64,000 nucleotides of DNA from Liopterus haemorrhoidalis. Its lineage: Eukaryota > Arthropoda > Insecta > Coleoptera > Dytiscidae. The notes under the pieces are model-generated. The model saw nothing but the letters and a program-made list of their open reading frames with translations. It was not told the origin of the DNA and did not search any database. Location: assembly GCA_963971575.1 (NCBI GenBank), contig OZ020617.1, forward strand, positions 20,235,403-20,299,402, in the 5' to 3' direction. The position numbers were made by a program, and so were the translations under genes. This document shows, piece by piece, positions 44,518-56,234 of this stretch (within the stretch, counting starts at the first letter, position 1; every line of letters begins with the position of its first letter).

Positions 44518-44691
44518 CAGGGGCGGACTTTGGCCTAGGCAGACTAGGCGACTGCCTAGAGCCCGTAATTATTTGGGTGCCGTACGACGGTTTTATTACA
44601 CATAATTTTCATTATTTTATGATTTGTTTAACTAATGGGGCCCGCAATGTGAACTTTGCCTAAGGCCCCAATTTTCTTTAGTCCGTCACTG
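44518..44691. mobile_element. hAT-type MITE, 174 bp
   Basis: Begins CAGGGGCGGACT and ends AGTCCGTCACTG, inverted with one mismatch inside the terminal block. Flanks AGTCGGAC and GGTTGGAC agree at 6 of 8 positions, a decayed 8-bp duplication. Non-coding. Confidence 0.65.
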
Positions 44692-46093
44692 GGTTGGACT
44701 AAAGTATTCTCACGCCCCGGGCAGACTCTTTAAATGGCACCTCCAGATTGCATAATTACGCAAAAATTAATTTGAAGTTACTAGCCAGCTGAACAAAATT
44801 TTTAAGGGCGCTGAAAATTAAGTTGTTCATTGCTGTCAAAAATATGTGTTGAGCAAAAATAAGTATTCAACCAAAATATTCAGCACTCCTTGCATCTGGG
44901 GCCCCAGGCAACTAATTGTCTTGACACCACCTTAATCCGGCCCTGTGACGTTAATTATTTTTGAAATTTCCTTTTAATTTGTTAGAATTTTATTTTACTT
45001 ACGCGCAATATGTATGTCTATTTTCATTTTCATGTTTCTAAATTGTTGTTTGTTTTCGTTTTTGACAATAAAATTTTTAATTAAGTTCTAATTATTTTGT
45101 ATTTTCAATTTTATGATTGAGAAACAAGAATAAAAAGGTATTTTTGTAAATAAAATTAAACCAAAATTTATGGCGTTAGATATTTAGTGTTAGACTCTAT
45201 TTTAACTTGTTATTCGAACCGGAACCGAACCGAAATTCAATCGAAATTTTTAGACGAACCGAAACTGGAACGAAAAATATTTGCTTGGAAAGTAACCGTA
45301 AATCGGGACGAAATAAATTTGAGTTTGACTCTCTGATTTTAACATGAACGGGAACTCGTAAATTCTATTTATTTTAAAATTACGTCAAATTAATAAATTA
45401 GATGTATTCAGACTGTAAGTGGAAAACAATAAATCTCTGTCTTGAAATTTAAACATTAATTTTGGTTCTTTTTCTAGGGAGAATATACTATTTATTTTGT
45501 TAATAATGTCTGAATTGGCCGGGATGTGAAGTGATATTTTACAGTTGAGTAATGTAAGATGCTCGGGGTAGTTCAGTTAAGACACTCGTAAGGTTAAGAC
45601 AAGTTTAAGATGAGTGAGATTTAGTCCATTATGAGTTAAAGACATTTAGAGAGTTCAATCTAGTGTATTTGAAGTAACTAAGTAATTCCGTAAGTTAGTT
45701 AGTACTGTTCTGAATTTACAATGTAAATGGTGTGAACTGGAACTGTTGACTCCAAATATTTTGTATTTTTTACTCCAATTTTTTATTCTTATTTTATATT
45801 ATTTTGCATTGTTTTGTATTTCATTAGCTATAAGTTACTATTTATATATTGCAACTGACTGACTAAAAGCATGCTTTGTACGAGTAATTTTTGTCAATAA
45901 ACATTATTCTATTCTAGTGTTCGTATGTATGTGTAATGTTCAACTAACGGGGTGGAGAACATATTCATAAACACTTATGAAAAGCTAATGGATTTCGGAG
46001 TTGTTTGGAATTTTGGTGTCCAGTGAACAAGTCCAGTGTAGTGAAAGTGTGTAAAAATACCTCTATGCATTTAGTGTTCGTGAATGTGTGTCT
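44692..46093. other. LTR-like repeat copy D (part) and AT-rich sequence
   Basis: 44692-44946 ends AATCCGGCCCTG, a hAT-like terminus without an identified partner. About 45530-45660 (ACAGTTGAGTAATGTAAGATG, GGTTAAGACAAG, GTTAAAGACATTTAGAG) matches the middle of the LTR-like repeat at 62728-63688 in reverse; its 3' part resumes at about 47150, after repeat A. Confidence 0.45.
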
Positions 46094-47142
46094 CTTTTTA
46101 GGATTTTGTAGGTATGACCAAAAAACCCTTATACCGTCATTTTGTCGTCTGTCTGTCTGTCTGTCTGTCTGTCTGTTCGGTAAAAATTGTAGCCAAACGG
46201 CTAAACCTAGAGAGCTGAAATTTGGCATGCTTATACAACTCTTTGACCCGCACATAGGAAAAATACTAAAACATCTAAAAAACATATCCCTCTAAAAATA
46301 TAAACAAATATGTGCTCATCGAAAAAAAAAAATATTTTTTTACAATTCTGTGTAGGGTATCAAATGAAAGCCCTTGATAGGTGGATTAACGATCAAAATT
46401 TTATTTTTGCAAAATAAATTATTTTGAGGCGATTTTTGCCAAAATTGTGCAAAAAAAATTTTGTCCCACAGCCTGTAGGCCTGATGGTTTAAACTAAAAA
46501 TCTGAAAAAATTCTCAATAATGTACATTGGTGTGAACCGGAATAGTACAACAGGAATTTTTGATCAGATTATGTTTTCGGAAAATAACGCATTTTTTGTG
46601 TTTTTAAGTAAAATATGTAATATATTTAATCCGCTATTTAACATAGTAAACGAGTGATCCTGTATAGCACAGTGGTAGCGTTCTCGCTTAGTGAGTTGAA
46701 ACTACTGTAAGAAACTGTGTTCGAATCCCGTCAATTTTTATTTTTTCAGTTTTATTTTGTTTAAATTATTTTGTCAAAATTCTAGTTATATTTTGGTAAA
46801 TGTTACATTTAATTTTTAAAAGCGTAAATTTAATAACCAGTGGGAAGTGTTGAAATTATAATTTAATTCTATATTTGAAGGTATCAGAGGGCGAGGCTTA
46901 TGATTTAAGCAACCAATGGAAGCCATAGGCGCAATTTTCAAAATCTTAATGAACCTTGCTATATAAAAAAAATACTGCACATATTTAGAAACTTAAATAA
47001 TGGTATTACGCATTCGAATTAAAATTCATAAAAACATATTTAGACATAAAATTTGTTTTGGCATCCCAAATAATCATCACACAGTTAATAAATACCTGCG
47101 AAACCCTGAAATGTGTGAAAATTCACACTTCACATTTTTATT
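46094..47142 (+). repeat. Repeat A, copy 2 (plus)
   Basis: Starts TTTTAGGATTTTGTAGG, then (GTCT)n at 46147-46176, ATTGTAGCCAAACGGCTAAA, GATGGTTTAAACTAAAAATC, and TGATCAGATTATGTTTTCGG. A tRNA-like cassette at 46660-46738 follows, then a body ending TGTGAAAATTCACAC near 47130. Here it is uninterrupted, so it shows the pre-insertion form of the Gypsy target in copy 3. No coding capacity and no clear target duplication. Confidence 0.85.
46660..46738 (+). other. tRNA-like cassette within repeat A
   Basis: ATCCTGTATAGCACAGTGGTA has an A-box-like region and GTGTTCGAATCCCG a B-box. Arms do not pair as a normal tRNA. Corresponding cassettes in the other copies (19395-19450 minus, 60917-60998 plus) are far more diverged than their flanks. 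Confidence 0.55.
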
Positions 47143-47149
47143 TAATTTA

Positions 47150-47450
47150 GCGTCATAATTGTAAGTCTAGTGTATAATAATGTAACTTGTAAACCGTAAT
47201 CATAATTAAAGAAGGTTACTTAAAATTTTGATTTTAATTGAAAGACCTCTTAATTCCTTCCTAAAAATCATAGAAAATCAGTTGGCGAAAGTTCCACCCT
47301 CGATCCGCTCGCGAGTTTTGGAAACTCATTATGTGGGAGACCTTCAGTTTTGAGGGATATACAGAGTAAGTACAAATGAATTATATTAATATCATATTTA
47401 AAATTAAAAAGCCAACCGTGGCTTTCATTCATATCAGTAGGCTGCCCATA
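47150..47450 (+). repeat. LTR-like repeat, copy D 3' part
   Basis: CATAATTAAAGAAGGTTACT, CGATCCGCTCGCGAG, GAGTAAGTACAAATGAA and GCCAACCGTGGC match the 3' portion of the LTR-like repeat at 62728-63688 (reverse). The foldback element is inserted at its very end. Confidence 0.65.
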
Positions 47451-47598
47451 AGTAGGGATTGCAATTCCAGGCAAGTTTTAATATCTCGGGATTTCGGGAT
47501 TAAATATATTTCATCCCGGGATCCCGAAATTATATATATTTGTGTGATTTACGAGTATTTGCTTAAAAACGAAAGCTAATAGTCTGGTACGTCGAAAG

Positions 47599-48777
47599 AT
47601 ACTGCACTTGATGATAATGGAATGCCATTTGGCACACGTGTTTCTTATAAAAATTAAATCATTTTGACCCACAGCACCTATTTGTGAATCGAGGCAAATT
47701 CAAGATGGCGGCGAAACTAGCGCGCCAATTACGATAACGATAACTGATTCTTATGATAAAGCAAAATAGCTAAATACATATTTATACAATGGACCTTTAG
47801 CTACAATTTGCCGCGCCGTACGCAAATTTCCGTCACTTAGTTTACAAGATACCGTCCATAATTCATTCTCAGACGCAAAAAAGTGATTTTCGAAATTTCT
47901 AACGAATTTCGTATGATATGGGTCGTTTTCTATTAATTTAATGTCGTAGATTACGAATCTGTTATCAAAATGGCGAAATTTTAAAATTTTATTTTTTCCC
48001 AAATTCGAGACATGATGATATTCTCTATCACTGCAAATCTGCGTATATAAATATTATGTTTCAATTCTTCCTAAATCTGTAGGGCATATCCTTGGCTACA
48101 AGAATATGTGCGGAATTTTTCTCTGCGGGGCGCCAAAATTAAGGTAGCGGCCGAAATGTGTAAAATCTCAACTTCGTATTATTTTGACACTCGTTATATC
48201 GTTTTCAACCAAATCGGACCTGTAAATTACAAAAATGAAATGAAAAATGGCATATGACTTGTTATTATTCGGATTTTGCCCAAAATGAAATAAAAAAAAT
48301 TACATATCCGGCATTATGACATTTAAGTAAGATACTCCATGCATATACCGAATGCATCAATTTGCTTAGGTTTGTTCGCAGCACCTGGTCTCAAATGAAG
48401 CCGCTTTCGAAATAACGCTCGAAAATCGAATTTTGCTATTTACATCAAATTTGTTGAGTTGTATATCAATTTCGGGTATATTGAAGTCGTAGATTTCGAG
48501 AATTGAGTTAATTTAAAGATTTGCTACACAAAAGATTGTATTTTGCCCGAAAAAAAAAATTACATGTATTATACAAAATAGACAAAATAATATAGATTAC
48601 TACACACTTAATACGAAACTAATGGTGGCCGAAAACTAAAAAAAAAAAAAAATGTTAAAACTTCTTTCGAAAATGGTTAAAATATTCTCTAATATTTTTA
48701 CCAGTTATTAGGCCAACATTTTAATGTGCTGATAATTCCTTTATGTTTGCTAATAATACTGACTTCCAGTCCTACCT
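47599..48777. repeat. Left arm of giant inverted repeat
   Basis: From GATACTGCACTTGATG to AATAATACTGACTTCC. Pairs with 49201-50415. Shared blocks include GGAATGCCATTTGGC, GAATCGAGGCAAATTCAAGA, TCGTATGATATGGGTCG, and TGCGAACAAACCTAAGC in complement. By eye the arms are roughly 90% identical; this was not computed. Confidence 0.9.
47751..48002 (-). other. 84-codon open frame in left arm
   Basis: Open on the minus strand, with FRHFDNRFVIYDIKLIENDP and FASENELWTVSCK. The mirrored frame in the right arm (50006-50263) keeps the same length and about 80% of residues. No domain, signal or membrane segment was recognised. Most differences change the residue, which argues against strong protein constraint. 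Possibly incidental. Confidence 0.3.
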
Positions 48778-49200
48778 TAAAAAATAATTTATATTTGTTT
48801 ACAAATCAAAGTCGAAAGCCTCACTAATTGGGTGGGCCTATGTAAAGATAAAATTCTAGTGAGATAGAGTATGTTCATTCATGCCATCAGTTGTACTGAT
48901 TATTGCCGTTATTAATTTTAATTAAGGTTTATTTTAAATTTGTAAAGGGGTAAAATATTTCAAAATTATATTTTTAAAAACTACGCCTATGAAAACGCCA
49001 AGACAAGTTCAGGGGTTAATTACGTCCGTTCTCTAATAATTAAAAATTACTTATTATTTCTTAAATTAAAGTTTATTTAAAATGTTTCTTCAATTAATTA
49101 TGCAAAATAATGTTCCACACCAGGTTTCGACTTCGATTCAGACTAGTGTTGAATAAGAATTCATTGAATATCTTCATTTTGTATAGAATTAAGTAGTAGA

Positions 49201-50415
49201 GGAAGTCAGTATTATTGGCACATATAGAGGATATATCAACACATTAAAATGTTGTCCTGATAACTGGTAAAAATATCTGAGAATATTTTAACCATTTTCG
49301 AAAGAATAGTTTTCGGCCACCATTAGAATCGAATTAAGTGTGTAGTAATCTATATTATTTTGTCAGAACTGCTATTTACTACTCTTTTGGATGGAGAGAC
49401 ACTTCACTGCCGTGTAATGAATCTCATTGCTATGTAAAGAATACATGTAATTATTTTTTTCGGGCAAAATAAAATCTTATGTGTAGAAAATCTTTAAATT
49501 AACTTCATTTTCGAAATCTGCGACTTCAATATACCCGAAATTGATATACAACTTAACGAATTTGATGTAAATAGCAAAATTCGATTTTCGAGCGTTATTT
49601 CGAAAACGGCTTCATTTGAGACCAGGTGCTGCGAACAAACCTAAGCAAATTGATGCATTCCTTCTTACTTAAATGTCATAATTTACAGCCGTTCCGGCCG
49701 GATATGTGATTTTTTTATTTCATTTAGGACAAAATCCAAATAACAACAAGTTATATGCCATTTTTTATTTTATTTTTGTAATTTACAGGTCCGATTTGGT
49801 CGAAAACGATATAAAGAGTGTCAAAATAATACGAAGTTGAGATTTTACACATTTCAGCCGCTACCTTAATTTTGGCGCCCCGCAGAGAAAAATTCCGCAC
49901 ATATTCTTGTAGCCAAGGATATGCTCTACAGATTTAGGAAGAATTGAAACAAAATATTAATATACGCAGATTTGCAGTGATAGAGAATATCATCATGTCT
50001 CGAATTTGGGAAAAAAATCTATTAAAATTTTTAATTTTCGCCATTTTGATAACAGATTCGTAATCTACGGCATTAAATTAATAGAAAACGACCCATATCA
50101 TACGAAATTCGTTAGCCATTTCGGAAATAACTTTTTTGCGTCTGAGAATGAATTATGGACGGTATCTTGTAAAGTAAGTAACGGAAATTCGCGTACGACG
50201 CGGCAAATTGTAGCTAAAGGTCCATTGTACAAATATGTATTGAGCTATTTTGCTGTATCATAAGAATTAGTTATCGTTATGGTAATTGGCGCGCTAGTTC
50301 ACCGCCATCTTGAATTTGCCTCGATTCACAAATAGGTGCTGCGGGTCAAAATGATTTAATTTTTATAAGGAATACGTGCGCCAAATGGCATTCCATTATC
50401 ATTAAGTGCAGTATC
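49201..50415. repeat. Right arm of giant inverted repeat
   Basis: From GGAAGTCAGTATTATTGG to AATTAAGTGCAGTATC. Contains about 70 bp (around 49365-49440) not present in the left arm. Otherwise it pairs along its full length. Confidence 0.9.
50006..50263 (+). other. 85-codon open frame in right arm
   Basis: Mirror of the frame at 47751-48002; reads outward on the plus strand with FRHFDNRFVIYGIKLIENDP and FASENELWTVSCK. It ends in a TAA codon at the equivalent site. Function unknown; may be incidental. Confidence 0.3.
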
Positions 50416-51087
50416 AACGTAAAATATGGTGTGTAGACACTAGACTATAATGCAATACGTGTACATACTTTGTAAAGAATGAATATAAAATATTCTATGA
50501 AATATTTAAATATTTCAGTAATCATTTTTTGTCTTTCGTGTTTTTTTTTTTAAATTATGAAACAAGTAGTTTGGTTAATTAGTAGATGTAAATATTTTAA
50601 AATGATAAAAAATATATACCTATCTTATTGTGTTTTAATTATCTTATGGTCTTAATTATATTTAGCAATCATCAAGTTACTGGATATAAGTTATTGTATT
50701 CTTATAGTATATTTTAATGTGGTAATAACCTTTCAAAATTCGTATGTAAGCTTAATTTTTAGAAACTTAAGAATTCAAACAAAACACAAATTAATTTAAC
50801 TATTGATGGTTGATGTAACCTAATTAAAAATAAAAAAGTTGGTTGTTTACTAAGTAAGAAGCAAAAGTCAGAATAATTAGTAGAAGAAAATTTTTTTTTT
50901 TTTAGCAGGCGGCCGCCATTAAAGGCACATTTAAGAGGGTGGCAGGAGGCTGAAAAAATTGATTATTTTTTACAAAATTAGTTAATTAATTCAATTTTGT
51001 TATAATCCCGGATTCAGCTTTTAAAATCCCGTATTTTCGAGACCAAAAAACAACTGAGATCCCGGGATTGCATTCCCTACCCATAAG

Positions 51088-52298
51088 GTAACTATCACTA
51101 AATAGACAAATAAAACGCTATTATTATTATTATTATAACATTTAAATTCGTTCTTTGTGTACCCAGACTCCTCTTTGCTTCGGAGATGCGTTATTAAAAA
51201 GCGCAACACATGTTGCAATGACGCAATTCGAAATGTAATTTGTTGTAATAAATCGTTGAAATATAGAGGTTAGGTAACGGTTATTAAAATTTTTTATAAT
51301 AAAAGAATTTTTTGTTTAAGCCATGAAACACAATTGAAGTTCTGTTAAATTCAATCTACACAACATAAAATTCCGAAAATATGAATGGTTAAGAACTAAT
51401 TCTGTAGCAAATACGCGAGAGGTAGAAATTTACTAATGCTAGGATAAAAATACTCAATGGCAGCATCTACGAAAGTAATATATGGAAACCTCGAACAAAT
51501 ATTATTGAATTATTCGAATTAGTACGAAACTTTCAAAATATTCGACACAAATGCAGAATTTTACGACACAAAACTTAAATATTGTAAAAATAACGAAAAG
51601 CAAAACGACATTAAGTAACGTCTGGGTGTATATTGATTTTTTATTTATGTTTGTGTAAAATATTATACAAATAATTTTTATCAGTCAATAGGTTCAATTT
51701 AGTTCAGCGACATCTGCCAAAATCGTTGTGTAATATATCAAGACAGTTTCCAAAGAAACGTAACTGATACAAAACGTGTCTGGGCTACTAATTTATATTA
51801 AAACTGTTTCATACCACAACGGACGGAAACAATATGTGTTACGCGACCCGCAACTTGAGGGCAAAATGTTAAACAAACTTCTGCTGCTAAACTAAATTCA
51901 CCGCATTTACAATTACCGCACAATAGTGTTAGCTCATTCTAGCAGAAAATGCAACTTTAAAACAGTTTATTACGTTTTATATTTTTATTTTTATATTTTT
52001 GTTTTGTGAGAATTTTACTTAAAATCAAGGCTGTAAAAGTGTAGTTTAAATAACAATATATAAACGTACGGATGCATGACTGCACGTACATATTTATGAA
52101 TGCACGCACGCACACTTGAACGAATACACGCATGCACACTTGCACCCATACACGCACGCACACGTACGCGAAAACACGGCCTTTATATTTACGACATAAA
52201 TAAAAATCAAAATTGTTGTTGTTGGACGAGGTTTGTAAAAATGTAATAAGACCGATTTCGTTTCTCCTGAACTAGCAAGATTGTAGAAATGAAACTAG
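51088..52298. other. No gene; microsatellite-rich
   Basis: (ATT)n near 51121-51135. A degenerate CACGCA/TGCACx tract at about 52070-52170 (CACGCATGCACACTTGCAC and similar). The rest is AT-rich and unrecognised. Confidence 0.5.
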
Positions 52299-52300
52299 TA

Positions 52301-53543
52301 ACACTTCACTCAATAAGTCACTGATCTGACATATATATGGCAACATTGTTGACAGACCCAAATGATTTCTGGATAGTACCAACCTTCAATACGTGTGACA
52401 ATTTCATGACATTCTGACAATTAGTTTAGAGGTTACAGTGGTTTTAGTGACTTGAGTTTTGTAATTTTCAAAAGTATGGATAAAAAATAATTTCGTGTGT
52501 TGATTAAACATTGTTTTTTGATGGGAAAAAATACTGTTGAAGCAAAACAGTGGCTTGATAAGCGTTATAGAGACTCTGCACCAGGAAAATCAACTATTAC
52601 TGATTGGTATGCTGAATTTAAACGCGGTCGTACAAACACCGATGATGCTGAACGCTCTTGTTGCCCAAAATCGGCAGTTGTTCCGGAAAACATAAAAAAA
52701 GTCCACAAAATAGTTTAGAAAGACCGTAAAGTGAAGTTTCGTGAGATAGCTGACACCTTAAAGATATCAGAAAGTAGTGTGTTTACAATTTTACACGAAA
52801 ATTTGAGCATGCGTAAATTGCTTTCGTAGTGGGTTCGCTTACACCAGACCAAAAACAGCAACGCGTCGACGATTCAGAGCGCTGTTTGGAGCTGTTCAAG
52901 CGAGATAAAAAGGATTTCTTGCGTCGGTATGTGACAATGGATGAAACATGAATCCACTCCTGAATCAAAAAGATCGTCAGCTGAGTGGACAGCAGTCGGT
53001 GAAAGTCGTCCAAAGCGACCAAAAACTCAAAAGTCAGCTGGAAAGGTTATGGCATCCGTATTTTGGAATGCGCATGGTATACTATCAATAGCGAATACTA
53101 CATGGCATTATTGGATCAATTGAGTGTAGTAATCAAGAAGAAACGGATTCGCATGCAAAATAAAACAGTGTTCTTTCACCAAGACGCCCCCCGTGTCACA
53201 AGTCGATGAAAACGATGGTTAAATTGAATGAATTACGCTTCGAATTCCTTCCTCACCCACCGTACTCTCCAGATCTGGCCCCCAGCGACTACTGGTTTTT
53301 TGCAGACCTCAAAAAGATGCTCCAGGGAAAGAAATTTGACTCAAATGAAGAAGTGATTGCCGAAACCGAGGCCTATTTTGAGGGCAAAGACAAATTGTTC
53401 TACAAAAAAAGCATCGAAAAGTTAGAGGAGTGTTGGAATGAATGTATCACTCTTGAAGGAGAGTATGTTGATGAATAAAGTCGAATTTCTAAAAAAAAAA
53501 AATGTTTTTCTTAGTTAGACCGGAGACTTATTGAGCGACGTGG
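52301..53543 (+). mobile_element. Himar-like (irritans-type) mariner element, full length
   Basis: Left terminus ACACTTCACTCAATAAGTC and right terminus (complement) CCACGTCGCTCAATAAGTC are inverted over 19 bp with few mismatches. TA flanks both ends (52299-52300, 53544-53545). 1243 bp, close to the usual 1.25-1.3 kb. Right inner end has CCGGTCT as in Himar-type termini. Confidence 0.85.
52475..53478 (+). pseudogene. Himar-like mariner transposase pseudogene
   Basis: ATG at 52475, then a stop at codon 5 (MDKK-TAA). After this a clean HTH region runs VLIKHCFLMGKNTVEAKQWL, YAEFKRGRTNTDDAERS. A second stop (52717) precedes KVKFREIADTLKISESSVFT. A stop and a frameshift follow near 52830. The catalytic part is recognisable: YVTMDET with a frameshift at W (first Asp), TPESKRSSAEWTAVGESRPK, GKVMASVFWNAHGI. 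Then comes VFFHQDAPRV (second Asp block, with a deletion) and HPPYSPDLAPSDYWFF (third Asp). The tail ends ITLEGEYVDE. Full-length but dead, with at least three stops and three frame changes. Confidence 0.85.
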
Positions 53544-53545
53544 TA

Positions 53546-54892
53546 TAATGAAACTCTTAGATCACCTTGACAAAACATTTAAAAATTCAGACGTCAATCC
53601 ATTATGCATTTCATTTCATTATGCAGGAAATATTTTAGGGTTTCTAAATTATTAGAATTGTGCATTGTTCAATGTTCTTTTTTTTTGTATTATTCCAAAT
53701 TTGACTGATAATAGAAAAATTTAATACATTTAAATTTTTAAACACTGTCATTTCCGGGAATATTCTTATATTTAGTATTCTTAGACTGAATGATAGTTTC
53801 GGAACGGTTCACGTATAGCATACCGTAACTCTGAATTCTTGAGGGAACACTCTTGGTCAATTATCCGGTGATCTGTAAGATTCTTACCAACGTAACGTTA
53901 AATTCTATTAAACTTTAACTTTTCAAATAAATTTCAATTGTACATTTTGTGTACTTAAACTTAATTCTGAATCGCCTTTTATTGAACGAGGTGAATTTCC
54001 TTACATTAAAATCCAAATGTAAATGTCAGTTCAGATCGACCACAAGATCGCACAAGATGGCCCATCGGTTGGTAAGTACCAAAATCTGTCATTCAATTCA
54101 CCTATCATAATATTGCATCCTGTATAAACGCCTCGCACTCGAATTCCCGATTCCGAAATATCATTTTTGTATGAAACTATCATTTTATATACCGGTTTTT
54201 GGATTTGATTACAAAATTGTGTTTGTACACTGGTCCCCGGTTTACAGGCCTCTTTCGTTCAGCACGAAGGCTGACAATGGTGTGGTGATGACACATTAAA
54301 GGCTGAATCATTAAATCATCATAATTATATAAATTGAACAGTAAGCAATTTGATATGTTTACGGTATACCATAAGCTGACTACATATTTGATGGTGGCAA
54401 CGTGATAAAAAATAAGAAAACCACTGGCCTGCTACATATTTGATACGCTACACTACACCAGTCCAGATCGTCATATCTCTCCCATGTTTTTAACTCGATA
54501 ATACGTACGGTTCTGCAACAAGTTATGCGAGTGCATATTTTAGTGGTGCATCATAAACATGGAACAAAGAAATATATAGGCACTATGCAATAAAAATTTA
54601 TATTAAATTTGAAAATTGTGCAACTGATCTTTGAATGAAGTTTTCCGTACTTGTTTAGGAAGTAGTTATGAATCTAATTAAGGCAAAATATTCGGTTTTA
54701 ATATTCTTTTTTTTTCCCATAATTTATTTGATAGGGATATGTTCGAACTAGTTCATAGACTAACTAGCAATTCGTGTCTCCCTTTAACATTATACTTATT
54801 TTAAGTTTTCAACTACTGGTGTCTTTTCAGTTTTAGTGTCTATGATCTTGAATTTTCGTTTTTTTTTTTTTTTTTTTTTTCACGAATTAGCA
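53546..54892. other. AT-rich stretch, no gene seen
   Basis: No coding or repeat signature recognised in 1.3 kb. Confidence 0.5.
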
Positions 54893-55361
54893 CTATACTT
54901 TTGCACTGTTTTTTACCGTATCTTTCAGCGACCATGGCATCTTTGAACCGACAAAAAAAAACGGCTTTGGCACCGACATGAAGCCAAGACTCGTGCTTCT
55001 GCAAAAATATTGGCTCCAGTAACTGCCTTTTGGTACTTCTTCCTTAATTTCATACAGATTGAAGTATTTGTCTTCTTGCTTAATCCTGAGTTGTCTATTA
55101 TCCATGTAAGAATATTGCAAGTTCAGAATATGCTTTAGGTAAACTTTTTCCTAGTTTATGGTTTAGTCTTTAGTGCCATACTTTATCAAATGCCTCTGCA
55201 ACTTCCAGGCAGATTATTGAGCGGACTGTTTTCATTACAAGGATTTTCTTAATGGCGGTTGCTCCAATCCTGTGAGTTTGATCTACAGATGAGTGTTGGT
55301 TAGAAAATATCACATTCATTGATATATATACCCTATGCTGTTTGGCAATTATTGATGCCAA
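54893..55361 (-). pseudogene. Jockey-type LINE RT fragment
   Basis: Minus strand: SVDQTHRIGATAIKKIL and SIICLEVAEAFDKVWH at 55170-55290 (STxxQxxRI... LDVxxAFDxVWH, RT motif A with the catalytic Asp replaced by Glu at LEVAEAFD). After a frame change, SYMDNRQLRIKQEDKYFNLY and EEVPKGSYWSQYF at about 54960-55110 correspond to the (Y)LxxRxxxVxxG...GVPQGSVLGP region. YADD is missing. A truncated and mutated Jockey-clade copy. Confidence 0.7.
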
Positions 55362-55440
55362 AATAGCTCAAACGGTAAAGTTCTTGCATGGTAATTTGAT
55401 GGACATATATGTGTTCAAATCCCCATTAATATTTGCTTTA
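55362..55440 (+). other. tRNA-like sequence (SINE head?)
   Basis: ATAGCTCAAACGGTAAAGTT (A-box-like) and GTGTTCAAATCCCC (B-box-like), spaced as in a tRNA. It stands just upstream of repeat A copy 3. Stems are poor, so a SINE or pseudo-tRNA is likelier than a functional gene. Confidence 0.4.
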
Positions 55441-55482
55441 TTATTTAAAAAATATTTTAATATTTAATTATTTATAATTTTT

Positions 55483-56234
55483 AGGGTTTTGTAGGTATGA
55501 CCAAAAAAACCCTTATACCGTCATTTTGTCGTCTGTCTGTCCGTCTCTTCGGTAAAAATTGTACCCAAACGGCTAAACCTCGAGAGTTGAAATTTGGCAT
55601 GCTTATACAACTCTTTGACCCGCACATAGAAAAATACTAAAACATCTAAAAAACATATACCCATAAAAATACAAACAAATATAAGCAGTTCACTTGTGTA
55701 AGAACAAATTAGATCTGGTTATTTTGGTGATTTTTATAGTGTATGATTGACTTTTAGAAACTTGGTTATATTGTAAAAAAGGCTTTTCACTTTTGGGTTA
55801 TGTTTGTATTATTTTAGGTTAGTATTATATTTACAAAATATTTAAGATGTCACTATTCAAAATGAAATAGGACAAATGATTTCTTTTTAAATGACATATT
55901 TATAATCTGACTTTTCAAATTATTTTTCTGTAATACCAACATGACATACAGTTTCAAAGGTGCAACTGTTGAAAACAAAATTTCCTCTTAGTTTTTTTAT
56001 TTTTTAGAAAAGTGAACTGATTATATGTGCGCATTGAAAAAAAAATATTTTTTTAAAATTCTAAGTAGGTTATCAAATGAAAGCCCTTAGTAGTTATTTT
56101 AATGCGATTTTTGCCAAAATTAAAAAAAAAAAATTGTCCCACCCCATGCAGCCTAGATGGTTTAAATTAAAAATCTGAAAAAAATATAACTAATGTACAT
56201 TGATGTGAACCGGTATAGTACAACAGTAATTTTT
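55483..56234 (+). repeat. Repeat A, copy 3, left part
   Basis: Starts TTTTTAGGGTTTTGTAGG and aligns with copy 2 through GATGTGAACCGGTATAGTAC. Interrupted by a MITE (55686-56019) and then by the Gypsy element; resumes at 60826. Confidence 0.85.
55686..56019. mobile_element. 334-bp MITE nested in repeat A
   Basis: Ends CAGTTCACTTG and AAAAGTGAACTG are perfectly inverted over 10 bp. Copy 2 of repeat A lacks it (CAAATATGTGCTCATCG at 46308), which confirms an insertion. Flanking AATATAAG and ATTATATG agree at 6 of 8 positions, suggesting a decayed hAT-type duplication. Non-coding. Confidence 0.75.

Larger units (their letters stand above)
47453..51079. mobile_element. 3.6-kb hAT-bounded foldback element
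   Basis: Starts TAGGGATTGCAATTCCAGG and ends CCCGGGATTGCATTCCCTA, inverted. A perfect 8-bp duplication CCCATAAG (47445-47452, 51080-51087) gives the hAT signature and defines both ends. Subterminal zones repeat TCCCGGGAT and CGGGATTT motifs on the left and AATCCCG motifs on the right. Most of the interior is one imperfect inverted repeat with arms of about 1.2 kb and a central spacer of about 420 bp. No transposase gene was seen. Confidence 0.9.

Noticed and set aside
46147..46176. GTCT repeats as a possible CRISPR-like array
   Set aside because: Simple tetranucleotide microsatellite without spacers, in a eukaryotic repeat.
46660..46738. Possible functional tRNA gene in repeat A
   Set aside because: Stems are poor and the cassette is embedded in a dispersed repeat with diverged counterparts.
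51957..52163. 68-codon Val/Arg/Cys-rich open stretch
   Set aside because: It is a translation of the CACGCA/TGCAC microsatellite tract.
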